Source: Ryuthela nishihirai
Taxonomy: Eukaryota; Arthropoda; Arachnida; Araneae; Heptathelidae
Length of the DNA: 64,000 bases
Direction of reading: 5' to 3'
NCBI GenBank assembly: GCA_038380435.1
Contig: JAWZYU010000025.1
Coordinates: forward strand, 28,992,707 to 29,056,706
Shown here: positions 31,745 through 42,054 of the stretch, in pieces
How the letters are laid out: every line of letters starts with the position of its first letter
How positions within the stretch are numbered: position 1 is the stretch's first letter
The notes under the pieces: generated by a model
What the model saw: the letters and a program-made list of their open reading frames with translations, nothing else
Told to the model about the DNA's origin: nothing
Databases searched by the model: none
Made by a program: the position numbers and the translations under genes

Positions 31745-31929
31745 ATAAAGGGGCGTGGCATGTTAAGTCATGATTACATCATGTTACATCACAGGGGTGT
31801 GGCTGGTGATGTCATACGGGGCGTGGTCGGCGACGTCATAGGGGGCGTGGCCGGAAGTGGGCGTGGCTTGTGACGTCATAGGGGGAAAGCACTGTGCGTG
31901 GGGGGGGACTATAGTGGCAGCCCACTACT
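31745..31929 (-). repeat. Right terminal inverted repeat
   Basis: One TGACGTCA (31871-31878), one CGACGTCA (31831), one TGATGTCA (31807) and one CCGGAAGT (31851), that is, one CRE+ETS unit fewer than at the left end. Ends CCCACTACT. Confidence 0.85.
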
Positions 31930-31935
31930 TCTGCA
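31930..31935. repeat. 6-bp target site duplication, right
   Basis: TCTGCA, matching 19383-19388. Confidence 0.93.
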
Positions 31936-32383
31936 GTTCCCAGGTTCGAGTCCCAGCTGGGTCAGCATTGAGATTTATCTCCGCAAAACTCCCTGCCCTG
32001 CCCACGGTCAGTAGGGGACACCGATGAACTTGGAAAAGCCGCCGTCTGTCGGAAGGGACGTTAAGACGTGGCTCAGTGTGCGGGGCAGTCACACCCTGCG
32101 CACATTAAAGAACACGCTGGATGGCCTTGACGGGAGACTATCATCTGTCTCCCAACAGGTGTTCAAATGGGCTCTACCAACCTTCTCTGAACCTTCGGGG
32201 TTATTGTGGCCTGACCTTTAGCCCATGGTGTGCAAAAAAGTGCCGCTCAGAGGTAAAACAACCAAACCCTTGTGACCTGGACATTTAGCCCATGGTGTAT
32301 AATTGGTTGAATTTAATAATAGAACATTGTGTGTGATCCTATTCATATTTTGTTCTGATGTTTCCTTTTCTTTCTTTTAACAG

Positions 32384-32610
32384 CTCTGCATGGAATACTC
32401 TTCAAGAACGACGAAGAAGCAGCCTTTTCCTGTTTCTACTTTTCGAACTCTCTGGGCTTTCTGTTGGCTTATGGATACAGTAACTTCTTATGCACCCATG
32501 CCAAAATCTGCATTCTTCTAGCCTTGCTAACAATCGGACTAATATGCTACTTGACTGTTGAAGCAATAACGGCCTTATACAGAAAAGGACGATACGTTGT
32601 GAATAAATAA
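32384..32610 (+). CDS. UNC93-like gene A, coding exon 3 (terminal)
   Basis: Entered in phase 1 after TTTTAACAG, completing an Ala codon and then LHGILFKNDEEAAFS. Two membrane helices follow (YFSNSLGFLLAYGYS, KICILLALLTIGLICYLTVEA) and a short basic tail before TAA at 32608. The three exons total 1488 bp, a 495-aa protein, normal for the family. The FK-DDEEAAF block is shared with gene B. Confidence 0.92.
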
Positions 32611-32782
32611 TCTACGACTGTAAGATGTTTCGCCAAAGTTGTAACTGAATCGTACGAAATATTCGCTTGAAATAATAAGTTAGCAAAAAAGGAAAAGCTC
32701 TCAATTTTTTTTTAATTTCAGGCTGTGTTGTTTTATCCGATAAAATCGCTGGCATTCTTATGTTGGGGGTTCGAAGTTTTAA

Positions 32783-33170
32783 GTTGGGTTGGGTTGTTTT
32801 ATGTCTGAGCGGCACTTTTTTGCACACCATGGGCTAAATGGTCAAGTCACAAGGACCCCGAAGGCTCAGAGAAGGTTGGGGGAAGGGACCCACTGGAACA
32901 GTTGTTGGGAGACAGATGATAGCCTCCGTCAAGGCCATCCAGCGTGTTCTTTAACGTGCACAGGGTATGTCTCTCCCGCACACGGGACCACGGCTTAACG
33001 TCCCATCCGACGGATGGCGGTCTTTCCAAGCCCATCGGTGTCCCCTACTGACCGTGGGCAGGGCGGGGAGTTTTGCAGAGATAAATCTCAACGCTGACCC
33101 AGCTGGGACTCGAACCTGGGAACTACAGATTACGAGCCTGGCACGCTACCGACTGAGCCACCCCCGCCCC
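32783..33170 (-). repeat. SINE1 copy with target site duplication
   Basis: Flanked by TCGAAGTTTTAA at 32771-32782 and 33171-33182. Confidence 0.95.
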
Positions 33171-33279
33171 TCGAAGTTTTAAGGAAAACCTAACCAGCAA
33201 AATAAGGCCAGGCTGAAAAAAAAAATCAAATGCTTAGTTTGATTTTGGGCTCCCTTTTACGTTTATGTAATTTTCGATT

Positions 33280-33668
33280 TTGGGTTGTTTTATCTCTGAG
33301 CGGCACTTTTTTGCGCACCATGGGCTAAATGGCCAGGTCAGAAGGACCCCGAAGGCTCAGAGAAGGTTGGGGGAGGGGACCCACTGAAATAACTGTTCGA
33401 AGACAGATGGTAGCATCTCATCAAGGCCATCCAGAGTGTTATTTAACGTGCATAGGGTATGGCTCTCCCGCACAAGGGGCCACGGCTTAACGTGGAAAGC
33501 CACGGCTTAACTTGGAAAGGCCGCACAAGCGGCCTTTCCAAGCCCATCGGTCTCGTTTACTGACCGTGGGCAGGGCTGGGAATTTTGCGGAGATAAATCT
33601 CAACGCTGACCCAGCTGGGACTCGAACCTGGGAACTACAGATTACGAGCCTGGCGCGCTACCACCCCC
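33280..33668 (-). repeat. SINE1 copy with internal rearrangement
   Basis: Flanked by AATTTTCGATT on both sides. Near 33490-33540 the CCACGGCTTAAC segment is duplicated, and a GGAAAGGCCGC / GCGGCCTTTCC hairpin has been created. Confidence 0.9.
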
Positions 33669-33767
33669 AAAATTTTCGATTCGGCTGCGGAGGCAAACCT
33701 AGACTACATAATTTAGTTGTTCAAAGACATCAATTATGAACAACGTGATTAATGACTCCTACGTTTA

Positions 33768-34012
33768 AACCACCGTCCATCGGATTGGGCTTAAAGCCGT
33801 GGATCTATGTGCCGCAGAGCCATACCCTGTGCAGATTAAAAATAAAATGGATAGCCTTGATGGGAGGCTACCATCTGTCTCCTATCACTCAGATCACTGG
33901 GTAGCTGCCCAGTGGGTCCCCAACCTTCTCTGAGCCCTTGGGGTCTTTATGACTTGACCATTTAGCCCAGTTGTGTGCTAAAAATGCTGCTCAGAGATAA
34001 AATACCCATACC
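33768..34012 (+). repeat. Old SINE1 fragment
   Basis: Diverged central and 3' part of SINE1 with a small insertion (CACTCAGATCACTGGGTAG). Confidence 0.65.
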
Positions 34013-34615
34013 TACCAATAGGCAATATGGCTTCCAGAAGGGAAAAAGTACTACAACTCTACTGTCTAATTTTGCAGAATGTGTTAATAAAGCCTTGAAA
34101 TATGGAGAAAAGGTTGCTGCTCTCTTTCTCGACTTTAGTAAAGCATTCGACACATTGGAACACAATATAATTCTTTCAAAACTTGAAAACTATGGAATTA
34201 GAGGGACAGCTCTTATGCGGTTCAAAAATTACCTAAGTAATGGGACTATTATAACCAAAATTGGAAATGCGTTAAGTAGCGAAAAAAAGTAAATGTTGGA
34301 GTTCCACAAGGATCTATACTTGGACCCTTGTTGTTCCTCTTGTACCTTGGCTTTACTGTAACTCTCTGCATGAAATAAATTATTATTATATATAATGATA
34401 TGACTGATTTAAATATAAAAAGTAAATTATTTCTTTATGCTGATGTTACTGTTATTTTAAACAGCAATCGCGACGTGGACGCGGCTATAAGAGAATTACA
34501 GGGTGACTATAATTGCTTGGTGAGATGTCTGAATATTAATTTAATATATATAAATAACGATAAAACTAAATGGATGATCTCCCACTCACCAGGTACTTTG
34601 AAAACATCAACGTAA
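34013..34615 (+). pseudogene. Jockey/CR1-like reverse transcriptase fragment
   Basis: Translation shows QYGFQKGKSTTTLLSNF, ALFLDFSKAFDTLEH and, after a stop and frame change, GVPQGSILGPLLFL. Then a short AT-rich insertion, then LFLYADVTVIL in place of the FADD box and a KTKWMISH-like end. Several breaks, no start or end domains. Distinct copy from the LINE at 4686-11430. Confidence 0.8.
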
Positions 34616-34662
34616 TTAAGACCCATAATATGAAATGTTACATCAGAAAACTACTGTGAAAT

Positions 34663-34936
34663 GGGCGGGGTTGACTCAGTCAGTAGCGCGCCAGGTTCGT
34701 AATCTGCAGTTCCCAAGTTCGAGTCCCGCCTGTGCCAGAGTTGAGATTTATCTCCGCAAAACTCCCCGGTTTTGCCATCCAGCGTGTTAAAGAACACGCT
34801 GGATGGCCTTGATGGAAGGCTACCATCCGAGTGAGTTTCCTCCCCTCAAACTTCTCTGAGCCCTTGTGGTCGTTGTGACCTCACTATTTATCCCATTGTG
34901 TGCAAAAACGTACCGATCAGAGGTAATACAACCCAA
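34663..34936 (+). repeat. SINE1 copy with internal deletion
   Basis: Head and 3' part are joined through a hairpin (GCCATCCAGCGTGTT at 34774 against AACACGCTGGATGGC at 34793). The middle ~110 bp is missing. Confidence 0.85.
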
Positions 34937-34967
34937 CACCAAAAACAATTAGCTACATAAAAAACAA

Positions 34968-35275
34968 TGGGTTGAGTTGCTTTACCTCTGTGCGACAGTT
35001 TTTTTTTTTTTGCATACAATAGGCTAAATGGCCAGATCACAAGAACCCCAAAGATTCAGTGGAGGTTGGAAAACAGATTGTTTTTTACCTCTGCTCGACA
35101 CGTTTTTTGCATACAAAGGTTAGATGGTTAGATAACGAGAACCCCAAAAATTCAAAGAAGGTTGGGGAAGGGGACTCACTGGACAGGTGTTAAGAGACAG
35201 GTAATAATCTCCCTTCAATGCTATCCAGCGTGTTCTTTAACGTGCACAGGGAATGGTTCTCCTGTCACAAGGACC
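34968..35275 (-). repeat. Two adjacent old SINE1 fragments
   Basis: Tail-end pieces at 34968-35067 and 35078-35275, both starting with a TTTTACCTCTG-like motif. Confidence 0.65.
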
Positions 35276-35460
35276 ACAAATAAACAATGAAAAAGCTCAC
35301 AAGAGTTCTGTCTTAGATGAGAACTCAAATTTTATTAATTAAGAATACTGGAAAATACATTGAAGATTAAATGCATAAAAATGCAACTAATGTTCAGAAA
35401 GATAAAAGTATCACATGAAGAAAAATTTCACTGAAAGAATTTACACCTATTGAAATAATA

Positions 35461-35658
35461 AATAAATACCCCCTCAAGCAGCTGCTTGCCACAGAGGTCT
35501 GACAAGAGCCTGTCAGTTTATATGCCACAGTAGAAGGTTTATGAGGATGGCAGGACCTCAGCAGAAAAACAACACTTCCCATGCCTTACCCGGGGCTCGA
35601 ACCCAGGTTCCTTAGATCAGTAGCCAAGCGTGCTAACCACTCTGCTATGGGACGGTTT
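35461..35658 (-). repeat. SINE2 copy with target site duplication
   Basis: Tail first (AATAAATACCCCCTCAAGC), tRNA-like head last (GGGCTCGAACCCAGG, GTGCTAACCACTCTGC). TTGAAATAATA occurs on both sides. Confidence 0.9.
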
Positions 35659-35668
35659 TTGAAATAAT

Positions 35669-36085
35669 ACACGTAACTTATTAATGTAAAACGTTTTCTA
35701 TCCCATAAATATTCAAAACACATAGTTTTAATTTTTTTGAGGAATAAATGCTAATTTCTAATTGTTTTTGACATCCTTTTGGATAGAGGGCAGAGTTGTT
35801 GGAGCTAGAAATAAATAATAAGGCCAAAACCCTTTCTTTTTCGCAAATTAGGTATCCTATAATAAACATTATCGTTTGATTTTAACTCATACTGATTTGT
35901 GGATGTCTGATCTAAAATGCTGTCATTTCTAAAATAAAAGTATTTGAAATTTTGAAAAAATGTAATCATGTCCTAGTGATAAAATTTGCATGTGTCGAAA
36001 TAATGGTAAGGTAGATGGTTTATTTGTACTATTAGTCATTAAAGGAATAAAATGCTTTGGAATTTCAAGAGTCGCCTGTGCCGAA
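35669..36085. other. No gene recognised
   Basis: AT-rich spacer between gene A and gene B; the genes' 3' ends face each other across 32611-36703. Confidence 0.4.
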
Positions 36086-36475
36086 ATTCCACACATGAAG
36101 CGGTCTGCAGCATCTTGATGAACTTTTAAGTAGTACACAGCTTCTTGGTAAAATTTTAAGGTGGTCCGCATCTTCTTTGTAAAAATTTGAGGTAGTCCTC
36201 AGTTTCTTGGTAAACATTTGAGGTGGTCCAAAACTTTTTGGTGAAAATTTGAAGTCAGCAGTTTGATAAAATTTTGCAGTGGTCAGCAGGTTCTTCATAA
36301 AAATTTGATAAGTGGTCAGCAGCTTCTTCATAAAAATTTAATAAGTGGTCAGCAGCTTCTTGGTAAATGTTTGAAGTGGTCAGCAGCTTATTAATAAATT
36401 TTGAAGTGGTCAGCATCTTTGTAAAAAAATTTGAAGTGGTCAGCAGCTTCTTGTAAACGTTTGAAGTGGTCATTT
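36086..36475. repeat. Minisatellite, ~31-bp period, downstream of gene B
   Basis: About 11 imperfect units with GTGGTCAGCAGCTTCTT and TAAAAATTTGA. Located ~230 bp beyond the gene B stop. Overlapping frames are repeat artefacts. Confidence 0.85.
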
Positions 36476-36703
36476 ACTAAAGAAAGGTTTGGAACCGCTA
36501 GATTCAAGAACAAAATTGATGAACGAAAATTAGAAACAAAATACTTTTATGTTTGTTTAATAAATTTATAGATTTATATAATTTTTGTGAGAAAGCATTA
36601 ACTATGCACATCAAGAGACGATATTATCCATCATTCATTTCTTTGTGATTTTATTCAGTTGACACCATTACGTTAGTCATTAAAACACGATCCTCTCTGA
36701 TTT

Positions 36704-36984
36704 TCAGTTTTGAACCGTGAAAGCTTCTTCTTTCTTTGAGAGGTTATCATTCCCTTTGTCGGCATTCATCTTGTACTGAGCTTTCTTCCCGAGAGTCATC
36801 CTAAATTTCACAGCCAAATAGCCGCCGATTCCCAAGACGAGTATTGCCAGGAGCACGTAGATTTTGACGTTGGTACAGAGATAGTCACTGTAGCCGAAAG
36901 CCAATCCATGACCAATGGAACTCCAGAGGTAGTAGTTGCCAAAAGCAGCCTCTTCATCATCTTTGAAGAGGGTTCCGTAGAATG
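36704..36984 (-). CDS. UNC93-like gene B, coding exon 3 (terminal)
   Basis: After the acceptor TGATCCAG it completes an Ala codon and reads FYGTLFKDDEEAAFGNYYLWSSIGHGLAFGYS. Then comes a membrane helix (IYVLLAILVLGIGGYLAV) and a charged tail of about 40 residues, longer than that of gene A, ending in TGA at 36704. Confidence 0.9.
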
Positions 36985-37155
36985 CTGGATCAGGACGATA
37001 TTTAGCGAGAGAGAAAAAGGAAAATTATTGTAAAGTCATCGTATTGTTTTCGATGAATATATAGTATTTATACAAAACTAAGACTAGTGTTTCGCAACTA
37101 GGTATTCAGGATGATGAATCTGTTCCTTGGCAGTGCTTGGGTTAGCTGCACATTG

Positions 37156-38620
37156 TACATCATCATCATCATCATCATCCTCAAGCAGCCATGGGCTACG
37201 GAGGTTCAACCAGACCGTGCAATTTAGTTCTCCAAGCAAATCTATCCTGAGCTACATCTACTGCATCTGGCCACTGCACACCAATTCTAACAAGGTCCTG
37301 TTTGACATTGTCTGCCCACCGCATCCTAGGTCTCCCCCTCCTTCTGAGGCCTTTAGGCACACTGTTCATAACCCTATTCGCCAATCTATAATTATTCATA
37401 CGGGCAACATGGGCAAACCAACGGAGTCTCTCTCTGCACAATATGCTGCTTAAAGGAGGTTGCAAACTCCTTTGCCTAATCTCATCATTAGTTACAAAGT
37501 TGAACCACCTAATGCCCAAGATACTGCGTAAGCATCTGGAATCAAAAGCATATAGTTTCCTGTTATCTTGTTTACAAAGTGTCCAAGTTTCACTACCATA
37601 ACTAACCCTAGAAAGAACCAAACTATTATACAGTCTAATTTTAGTCTTTAGGTGTATACGCCTATTTCTCCACACTCTCCATAGGTTCTTAAAAGTCCCG
37701 GCAGCAATCCCTATTCGTCTGTTAATCTCATGCCGCACATCACCATTATCTGTTACATAGCTCCCAAGATAATTAAACTGTGACACCTACTCAAGACTGC
37801 AACCATTCAGATTAACTGAATCACAGCCTGCCTGACCAATTTTCATCACTTTAGTTTTCTCTCTGTTTATAACCAAACCTACTCTATTACCAGTCTCATC
37901 AACAGCTCGAATGAAAGAGTTCATCTCATCAACATCATTTGCCAAAAGGGCTAAATCATCAGCATAATCTAAATCAGAAATTTTCGTATCTCCAGCCCAT
38001 TTAAGGCCAAAATCTTTCCCTTGAAGTGAATTTCGCATAACATAATCAATAACCAAGCTAAAGAGAAAAGGAGACAAAATGCACCCTTGTCGAACACCAG
38101 AAGTAATGCTAAACCAATTGCTACAAGCCTTACCAACTCTCACACACGACTCAGTGTTATTACAGAGAGCTTTCATTATGTTAACTAACTTGTCTGGTAT
38201 ACCATATGATTTCACAATCAACCACAAATTATGACGATCAACAGAGTTGAAAGCCTTTTTGAAATCAACAAAGCTAGCAACCAAAGGTTTCTGAAACTCT
38301 AAACATTTCTCAAGAATCTGCCTAAGTGAAAATATCTGATCCACACATCCCCTACCACTTCTGAATCCACATTGCTCATCACGCAATTGACTGTCAACCA
38401 GATTCTTAATACTATTAAGCACAATCATGGAAAGAACTTTACCTGGAACAGAGAGTAGGCTGATACCCCTATAGTTATCACAAGAACTGCGATCACCTTT
38501 TTTGAAAATAGGGATAACAATAGCTCTGGTAAAATCCTTAGGAACCATGCCTTTATCATAAAAGATATTCAGAATTTCAGTCATCCAAGTGGTAACCGAA
38601 ACATTCCCAGCTCTAAGCAT
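37156..38620 (-). pseudogene. RTE/BovB-like LINE, 5'-truncated copy
   Basis: Very close to 5662-8631 but starting at the MLRAGNVSVTTWMTE segment, that is, lacking the endonuclease and the start of the RT domain. It keeps SFVDFKKAFNSVDR and LDYADDLALLA. One point change turns a Gln codon into TAG (at 37787-37789, after NGCSLE), which splits the frame into 277- and 196-residue parts. Ends in the same TGA-repeat 3' tail near 37160. 5' truncation is the usual result of incomplete target-primed reverse transcription. Confidence 0.92.
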
Positions 38621-38679
38621 TGATGCAAATATTTCTATGGTACTATATTATATTTTCGAGTAAAATATGTAGTGAGTCT

Positions 38680-39355
38680 TCAAAGATAACGCCGCTTAAA
38701 ATACGTAGTCTACTTCTCTGAATAAAATACGAAGTTAGTCTACTTCTCTGTAAAAATGCGTAGTTAGTCTACTTCTTTGAGTAAAATGCATAGTAAGGCT
38801 GCCTCTCCGAGTCAGGTACATAGTCTGCCTCTACGCATAAGATATGTGGTCTACTTTTCCTCGTAAGACACGTAGTTAGTCTACTTCTCCGCGTAACGTA
38901 AATAGTTAGCCTACTTCTTCGTGGAAAATATGTAGTTAGTCTACTTATCCCAGTAAGATGCATAATTATTCTACTTTTGTTCATAAGTTACGTAATTAAT
39001 CCCCTACCCTGCGTAAAATACATCGTATTTTACGCAGGGTAGGGAAATCTGCGTAAAATACATCGTATTTTACGCAGAGTAGTTGTTGCAACGTATTTTA
39101 GGCAGAGAAGTAGACAATTACGTGAAGCAGACTTACAATGTATTATGCGTGAAGTAGACTTACAATGTATTATGCGTGAAGTAGACTTACAATGTATTAT
39201 GCGTGAAGTAGACTTACAATGTATTATGCGTGAAGTAGACTTACAATGTATTATGCGTGAACTAGACTTACAATGTATTATGCGTGAAGTAGACTTACAA
39301 TGTATTATGCGTGAAGTAGACTTACAACGCATTTTGCGTGAAGAAGTAGACTTAC
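38680..39355. repeat. Inverted satellite array (27-30 bp units) with palindromic centre
   Basis: Left part (38680-39000): ~9 imperfect units with TAGTCTACTTCTC and AAAATACG. Centre (39008-39080): GCGTAAAATACATCGTATTT hairpins. Right part (39115-39350): ~8 near-exact 27-bp units, GTGAAGTAGACTTACAATGT plus ATTATGC, in opposite orientation. The 9-residue periodic frames over it are artefacts. Confidence 0.9.
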
Positions 39356-39359
39356 TAAG

Positions 39360-39980
39360 CATTTCATGCGGAGTTGCAATTAGTTCACGGATTACAAATA
39401 ACTCTATGTATATAAATAACTTCTTTTCCAAATCTAAAGCCTTATTTGTGCATCTTTAGATTATATCATAAACAAAACGCAAAAATATACGTATATTATC
39501 ATAGCGAAAAATACTTTTAAATTCCTTTCCAAAACATTATCAAAATTATGCTATCGAACTTGAGATATAAGGTATTTTATAATTGTATTAGATTTCTTAT
39601 TAATTTAAAATAATTTTCTTCATTTTAATATGGTAACTTGTATTAGGATTAATTTTATATTTATATCTTTTATCGTAAAAATTATTAATATTGTATTGAT
39701 ATAAATTTGAATAGGTCAAAATATTCAAAAAAAAATAAACCTCTCAGATTTTTATCTTCATATGTAAATTTTCCTTTTACATAATTCTTTTCTGTTGCGG
39801 ATTTGATTTTTTATATCTTACATATATTTCCTAAAATTTCAGCTGCGTAATTTAATATTGATTCACAAATTAAAATGAAATTACAACTAAGTGTACTTAT
39901 ATAAATAACTTTTCTCCCCCCAAATTAATGGAGAGGAAGAGGTTTTCCCTCCATGTTTAGTGAATGAACATACTGACTTA
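39360..39980. other. Intron 2 of gene B, no feature seen
   Basis: AT-rich, without recognisable repeats or ORFs. Confidence 0.4.
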
Positions 39981-39981
39981 C

Positions 39982-40249
39982 CGTGAAGTTGCGCCCAAAA
40001 GATACTTGTAAATAATCCCCAAACTCCAGCCATTACGAAGAAGAGAAGGGGATGCTGAGGATTTGGTTGCCACAATAGCAAACTAACACAAGCCGCAATG
40101 TTTATTGAAGTGGCAAAGAGGAACACTGATACTTGGCCAAAGTACTTAACCGATAAGCCTGATAATGTGGATCCTACTGCACACGCTGCACCGTAGGAGA
40201 CTGTCACAAAGCCTACGTGATATATTCCCCATGCACATCCTACATAGGC
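39982..40249 (-). CDS. UNC93-like gene B, coding exon 2
   Basis: 268 bp between CCTCTTTAG and GTAAGT, phase 0 in and phase 1 out, as in gene A. Encodes AYVGCAWGIYHVGFVTVSYG, a VSVFLFATSINIAACVSLLLW helix and HPLLFFVMAGVWGLFTSIFW. Confidence 0.92.
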
Positions 40250-40272
40250 CTAAAGAGGAGAGAAATGAGCCA

Positions 40273-40482
40273 TGTAGACTTTTAATACATCATATAGTAA
40301 AGTAGTAGACTTTTAATACATCATATAGTAAAGTAGTAGACTTTTAATACATCATATAGTAAAGTAGTAGACTTTTAATACATCATATAGTAAAGTAGTA
40401 GACTTTTAATACATCATATAGTAAAGTAGTAGACTTTTAATACATCGTATAGTAAAGTAGTAGACTTTTAATACATCTTAAC
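40273..40482. repeat. 31-bp tandem repeat beside gene B exon 2
   Basis: Almost seven near-identical units of GTAGACTTTTAATACATCAT plus ATAGTAAAGTA, beginning only 24 bp from the exon. Confidence 0.92.
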
Positions 40483-40511
40483 AAATAAGTAACTTTTCTG
40501 TCTAGTTAGAA

Positions 40512-40957
40512 CAGTGTCTCGCAAACTTTTTTACTCTGCGGCACACTGAATATAATTTTTTTTTTCCGCGGCACACTGAATATAATTTTTTTTCCGCGGC
40601 ACACCTAAAAAAGAATAAAAGCAAACTCTATATAATCGTCATTATATTTGCGCTTTGTTGAAGTCATCAGCCTGGTTTTACTTGAAGATTTGTTTTCGTT
40701 CTTTAATTCATAACTCGGTGTTTGTTTTAAATATTTGTCCATTCTATGGCTTGAAATAATCAAAAATTAATACCAAAATTTGGAAAAAGCTTGATAAATA
40801 CTTACAAGATCCCAGTTGATAAATTCTGAAAGATTTTTATTAAAGCACGTCGATAACACAAGTCAAATCAAAATGAAATCTTTGGAATATCTAGTGTCAA
40901 TTTGAAAATTTCTCGCGGCACACTACTGTGCCGCGACACACAGTTTGCGAGACACTG
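40512..40957. mobile_element. Non-autonomous hAT element (446 bp)
   Basis: Ends CAGTGTCTCGCAAAC and GTTTGCGAGACACTG, flanked by the 8-bp AGTTAGAA (40504-40511, 40958-40965). GCGGCACAC boxes near both ends; one is duplicated. Confidence 0.92.
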
Positions 40958-41094
40958 AGTTAGAAGAATGTCACATTTCGCAACAAAGTGTTTCATGTGT
41001 TACACGCAATAATGATTTGATGTTTCTGTTGCAGGAAATGGTTTCTTTTGAAAACAATGGAATCTGGTAACGGTTAATATGACATTTCAATCTC

Positions 41095-41655
41095 TAATTG
41101 GTAAATTTTGGATCGTACTCTCTGATTGGTTCATTTCGAAGGCGTGGTTTTTGGCTCATTTGAGGTTATGTTCTCTGTTTGGTCCATCCAAGGTTATGCT
41201 GTCTGAGTCGTCCATTCAAGGGTCCTGTCAGTTCTCTATGATTAGTCCATACAAATCCATACTCTGTGATTGGTCCATTCAAGGCCATGATGTCTCATTG
41301 CTCCATTCAAAGCCTTGCTCATTGATTCGTTCATTCAAGGTCATGCATTCTGATTGGTTCATTTAGGGTCATGTTCTCTCGATACATTCATTAAATATCA
41401 TGATTCGTTCAATATCATGCTATCCGATTGTTTCATGAAAGATCATGTTCTCTGAGTGTTCCATTCAAGATCATGCTCTCATATCAGGTCATCCAAAGTT
41501 ATGATGTCGCATCAGGCCATCAATTGTTTTGCTCTCTTATCGAATCATCCAAAATCATGCTTTCTTATCAGGTCACACAAAATAGTGCTCTCCCGTCTGG
41601 TGATCCAAAATCATGCTCTCTCCTCAGGTCATCTAAGAGCATGCTTTTTTGTTAA
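41095..41655. repeat. Imperfect minisatellite, ~27-30 bp period
   Basis: Roughly 18 units built on TGATTGGTTCATTCAAGG and TCATGCTCTC, decaying to CAGGTCATCCAAAATCATG forms on the right. Confidence 0.85.
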
Positions 41656-42054
41656 TTCATTTTACAAAAAAGGATAAACTCTCAACTGCAAGTCACATAT
41701 AGTCTATTTAGATTTTTACCTGCAGTATATTCGATCATTCTGAGAGTAAGCAGAAGATCAGCTGAAATCTAAATTGAGTTATGAAATAAAGGGAAATAGA
41801 AGTTAAACATTAAACTTAACCATAAACTAAATCACCGTAATGTGAACCTAGAGATTTCAGTGCATATTCAACCCATATTGGATTGCTTTACACCTGAACT
41901 TTTTTTGCACAATGGGCGAAATGTGCATGGGGGCGGGACGTAATTATATGTATTTTTTTCTAATTTTTCCCCCATTCTCAAGGGGGGATTGCCCTCTTGC
42001 CCCCCTCCCGCCGTACATCCGGCCCTGTTGCCACCTGAAATATTATGTGATATA

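Larger units (their letters stand above)
19389..31929. mobile_element. 12.5-kb palindromic virus-like/Polinton-like mobile element
   Basis: Two ~6.2-kb arms (19389-25604 and 25751-31929) are near-identical inverted copies around a ~146-bp centre. The termini are AGTAGTGGG...CCCACTACT with a 6-bp target duplication, as described for Polinton/Maverick elements (6-bp duplications, AG-starting ends). I see no DNA polymerase B, retroviral-type integrase, protease, packaging ATPase or capsid gene. The one clear gene per arm encodes a PC4-like protein, oriented outward from the centre. The arms differ by one terminal repeat unit and a few substitutions. Assignment to Polintons rests on ends and duplication size only. 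Confidence 0.85.
19343..32267 (+). repeat. SINE1 copy split by the giant palindromic element
   Basis: The head of a plus-oriented SINE1 (19343-19388, up to AATCTGCA) resumes at 31936 with GTTCCCAGGTTCGAGTCCC and runs to 32267. Joining the two ends restores an ordinary SINE1, with TCTGCA duplicated. This proves that 19389-31929 was inserted as one unit. Confidence 0.93.
16605..32383 (+). other. Intron 2 of gene A (15.8 kb)
   Basis: Runs from the GTTAGT donor to the TTTCTTTTAACAG acceptor at 32383. Almost 80% of it is the giant palindromic element at 19389-31929; SINEs fill most of the rest. Confidence 0.85.
36985..39981 (-). other. Intron 2 of gene B
   Basis: Contains the truncated RTE copy and the inverted satellite array. 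GTAAGT donor next to 39982. Confidence 0.8.

Noticed and set aside
31459..31761. 100-aa minus frame in the right terminal repeat
   Set aside because: Covers subterminal direct repeats, proline/serine-rich by composition, no counterpart gene in the left arm frame list.
19389..31929. Palindrome as a pure assembly or library fold-back artefact
   Set aside because: Arms differ by a 38-bp unit and several substitutions, the centre is asymmetric, and both outer ends join the same SINE with a 6-bp duplication. An artefact would copy one flank. Not fully excluded without reads.
19389..31929. Calling it a complete Polinton/Maverick or a virus genome
   Set aside because: No polymerase B, integrase, ATPase, protease or capsid frame is present; only ends, duplication size and a PC4-like gene support a relation.
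37127..37453. Plus-strand frames over the RTE copies (also 5683-5919, 7190-8310)
   Set aside because: Antisense shadows of the LINE ORF; poly-Ser comes from the TCA repeat tail.
39115..39350. CRISPR-like array
   Set aside because: Units are contiguous 27-bp tandem repeats without variable spacers, in a eukaryotic intron. The same applies to 40273-40482 and 63115-63350.
39030..39459. Proteins with 9-residue periodic repeats
   Set aside because: By-product of a 27-bp satellite whose period is a multiple of three; frames exist on both strands.
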